Shown piece after piece: positions 45,004-46,756 of a stretch of 46,756 nt of DNA. This stretch comes from Actinomycetota bacterium (GTDB taxonomy: Bacteria; Actinomycetota; Acidimicrobiia; Acidimicrobiales; Acidimicrobilacustridaceae): assembly GCA_026393455.1 (NCBI GenBank), contig JAPLAE010000107.1, positions 1 through 46,756 on the forward strand, given 5' to 3'. The notes beneath the pieces were generated by a model that did no database searches, had not been told where the DNA came from, and worked only from the letters and a program-made list of their open reading frames with translations. Both the position numbers and the translations under genes were made by a program. Every line of letters begins with the position of its first letter. Position 1 is the stretch's first letter.

Positions 45004-45972
45004 ATGATTACCGTCATCGCCGGTGGCGTTGGCGCTGCTCGCATGTTGCGAGCGCTGCTGCAAGTCATCGACTCTTCAGGAGTCACAGCAATCGTCAATG
45101 TCGGCGACGATCTTGAACTTCACGGTCTTCGTATTTCTCCCGATCTCGACACCGTCACCTACACGTTGGCTGACGCAATCAATCCAGAAACCGGATGGGG
45201 ACTCGTCAACGAATCCTGGCAAGCCCGATCGATGCTGGAGCAGTACGGCGGCGTTAGTTGGTTCGGCCTCGGCGATCGCGATCTAGGCACTCACCTTTAC
45301 CGAACCCAGAGAATTTCTGAAGGAGCCGACCTCGCGACGGTTACTGCCGAAATCGTTGATGCCTGGGGTCTTGGGCTCAACATGCTTCCCGCTACCTGCG
45401 ACCGTCTTCGAACAATGGTCACGTTGGCTGCTGATGACCCGTCGAGCAGCGATTTCAAAAGTCTCACCGCAGGTACCGAGATCAGTTTTCAGGAGTATTT
45501 CGTTCAACGACACCATTCCGTTCCGGTCTCGGCGGTGCGTTTCGACGGGGCCGAGTCTTGTTCGCCGGCAACCGGCGTGATCGACGCAATCAACGAGGCT
45601 GACCTCATCGTGATCGCTCCATCGAATCCAATCGTTTCTATTGCACCCGTGCTCGCAATTCCCGGAATACGCGAGGCGCTTATCTCTCGACGTAACGCAG
45701 TCACGGCGGTATCTCCAATCATCGCTGGTGCCGCACTCAAAGGGCCTGCCGATCGAATGATGTCTGAACTTGGCCACGATGCGACTGTCCTCGGCATCGC
45801 TGCGCTCTACAAAGATTTTGTCAGCACACTCATCGTCGATACCGAAGATTCCAATCAAAAGAGTGCCATCGAAGATCTCGGATTGCGCTGCGTCGTGACC
45901 GAAACCGTTATGAGTAAGCCCGGTGTTTCCGAATCACTCGCACATGCAGTTCTAGCTGGAGGAAACTCATGA
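45004..45972 (+). CDS. cofD: 2-phospho-L-lactate (or phosphoenolpyruvyl) transferase of F420 synthesis
   Basis: Enzyme of 322 aa (CofD/FbiA) that joins the lactyl/enolpyruvyl phosphate moiety to the deazaflavin Fo to make F420-0 or dehydro-F420-0. The opening MITVIAGGVGAARML with its GGVG loop, then NVGDDLELHGLRISPDLDTVTYTLA, WFGLGDRDLGTHLYRT and IAPSNPIVSIAPVLAIPG are diagnostic. It overlaps cofE by 4 nt (ATGA). Fo synthase genes are not in the window. The cell is thus expected to make F420, used by many actinobacterial oxidoreductases. Confidence 0.96.
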   Translation: MITVIAGGVGAARMLRALLQVIDSSGVTAIVNVGDDLELHGLRISPDLDTVTYTLADAINPETGWGLVNESWQARSMLEQYGGVSWFGLGDRDLGTHLYRTQRISEGADLATVTAEIVDAWGLGLNMLPATCDRLRTMVTLAADDPSSSDFKSLTAGTEISFQEYFVQRHHSVPVSAVRFDGAESCSPATGVIDAINEADLIVIAPSNPIVSIAPVLAIPGIREALISRRNAVTAVSPIIAGAALKGPADRMMSELGHDATVLGIAALYKDFVSTLIVDTEDSNQKSAIEDLGLRCVVTETVMSKPGVSESLAHAVLAGGNS

Positions 45973-46685
45973 GTCGCATAGAGATCTTCGGCATTGAAGG
46001 CATCGGGGAAATCGTCGTCGGCGACGACCTCGCTTCTGTGATTGCAGCGGCTGCCGCGGGTTCGACTGACACGAACCTCGCAGACGGTGACGTCGTTGTT
46101 GTCACCCAAAAAATCGTTTCGAAGGCCGAGGATCGCCTTGTTGCCATCGACCCCAATGATCCCCTCAGTCACAAGCCTCTCGTTGAACGTGAGTCGGTGC
46201 GGATTCTCCGACGCCGAGGCGACCTGATCATTAGTGAAACTGAACACGGATTTGTTTGCGCTAACGCAGGTATCGACCTGTCGAATGTGGAACGCGGTTG
46301 GGCGGCTCTTCTCCCCATAGATTCCGATCGATCTGCTCGTCGTATCCGCGATGGCCTTCGCCACCGATTTGGTGTCGACGTCGCCGTCATCATTTCTGAC
46401 ACCTTTGGACGCGCCTGGCGACGCGGAGTTACCGACGTGGCCATCGGCTGCGCCGGCGTAGCGGGTGTCGTCGACCTGCGAGGAACCCCCGATGCACTCG
46501 GACGCGAAATGCAGGTCACCGAAGTCGCAATCGTCGATGAACTGGCTGCTGCGGCCGAACTTGTGATGGGTAAGTCCACAAATATCCCCGTCGCCGTCAT
46601 CCGCGGTGTCGACGCTTCGTGGCTTCGAGATGGAAGCGTCGCCGATGAAATAGTCCGTTCGCCAAAAGAGGACCTCTTCCGCTAG
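45969..46685 (+). CDS. cofE: F420-0:gamma-glutamyl ligase
   Basis: Enzyme of 238 aa that adds glutamate residues to F420-0 using GTP. Characteristic segments are VVVTQKIVSKAEDR, the GFVCANAGIDLSNV region, ISDTFGRAWRRGVTDVAIG and GKSTNIPVAVIRG. An AGGA Shine-Dalgarno lies just before the ATG, which overlaps cofD. The protein ends at the ligase domain. Mycobacterial FbiB has in addition a C-terminal FMN-binding nitroreductase-like domain that reduces dehydro-F420-0, and none follows in frame. That reductase must be encoded elsewhere or by a separate gene. Confidence 0.95.
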   Translation: MSRIEIFGIEGIGEIVVGDDLASVIAAAAAGSTDTNLADGDVVVVTQKIVSKAEDRLVAIDPNDPLSHKPLVERESVRILRRRGDLIISETEHGFVCANAGIDLSNVERGWAALLPIDSDRSARRIRDGLRHRFGVDVAVIISDTFGRAWRRGVTDVAIGCAGVAGVVDLRGTPDALGREMQVTEVAIVDELAAAAELVMGKSTNIPVAVIRGVDASWLRDGSVADEIVRSPKEDLFR

Positions 46686-46706
46686 TCCGCATGCGCCAAC
46701 ACCGAA

Positions 46707-46756
46707 ATGACAGTTTCAATGATCCCTCCCGTAGATAACCCGCCACCTCCTGCTCC
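46707..46756 (+). CDS. Possible start of a further gene, cut by window end
   Basis: An ATG opens a frame (MTVSMIPPVDNPPPP...) that runs to the end of the window. No clear Shine-Dalgarno or -10 box precedes it, and 16 residues are too few to recognise a product. A second ATG at 46719 is an equal candidate. Confidence 0.3.
   Translation, partial: MTVSMIPPVDNPPPPA

Overview
This 46.8 kb window is chromosomal DNA of a high-GC Gram-positive bacterium. The evidence points to Actinobacteriota, probably the class Acidimicrobiia; that class assignment is inference. Supporting signs are coenzyme F420 genes (cofD/fbiA, cofE/fbiB), a DUF3499 protein, a DUF5719 protein beside a very large GT2-plus-membrane glycosyltransferase, a Trm112-like/phosphomannomutase/PGI-PMI run next to ahcY, and many genes that begin 6-7 nt after a TANNNT -10 box (leaderless transcripts). 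No plasmid or phage backbone genes and no CRISPR array are visible.

Region 1 (1-7.5 kb) holds three Baeyer-Villiger/flavin monooxygenase genes. Two (1, converging with 2) have long N-terminal extensions like 4-hydroxyacetophenone monooxygenase; the third is compact. Between them is an accessory patch (about 3.95-5.84 kb) bounded by direct copies of the 3' end of a tRNA-Leu gene. It contains a GC-rich GH18 chitinase-like lipoprotein with an internal 150-bp tandem duplication, an integrase N-terminal remnant and an inverted T-arm-like copy. The only stretch over 300 bases without an intact protein gene is 5447-6074; it holds the integrase remnant, that hairpin, an intrinsic terminator, the tRNA-Leu (anticodon read as AAG) and the leader of the third monooxygenase.

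Region 2 (7.5-19.1 kb) contains an M3 oligopeptidase, an SRPBCC protein and a thiamine salvage operon (TPP riboswitch, thiamine pyrophosphokinase, ThiB, ThiP, ThiQ) read leftward. An acyl-CoA dehydrogenase, a 38-aa membrane peptide overlapping a polytopic membrane protein, and an ABC-F ATPase are read rightward.

Region 3 (19.1-26.3 kb), all leftward, is housekeeping: prfB and secA joined by an ATGA overlap, a ComF-type phosphoribosyltransferase, a short-chain dehydrogenase and ahcY.

Region 4 (26.3-46.7 kb) is dominated by envelope glycan synthesis. A leftward run encodes a CPBP protease, a GT-C-like membrane protein, a polyprenyl-phosphate GT2, phosphomannomutase, Trm112-like protein and PGI/PMI. 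Then come DUF3499 and ftsH (rightward), a thioredoxin-like protein, DUF5719 protein and the 1195-aa GT2-membrane fusion (leftward), followed by a rightward run: small conserved-looking protein, GT4 glycosyltransferase, rmd, gmd, cofD and cofE. PGI/PMI and phosphomannomutase would supply mannose phosphates, Gmd and Rmd would turn GDP-mannose into GDP-6-deoxy-sugar, and the glycosyltransferases would use such donors at the membrane. The arrangement recalls the mycobacterial pmmA/manB-DUF3499-fbiA-fbiB-wbbL neighbourhood.
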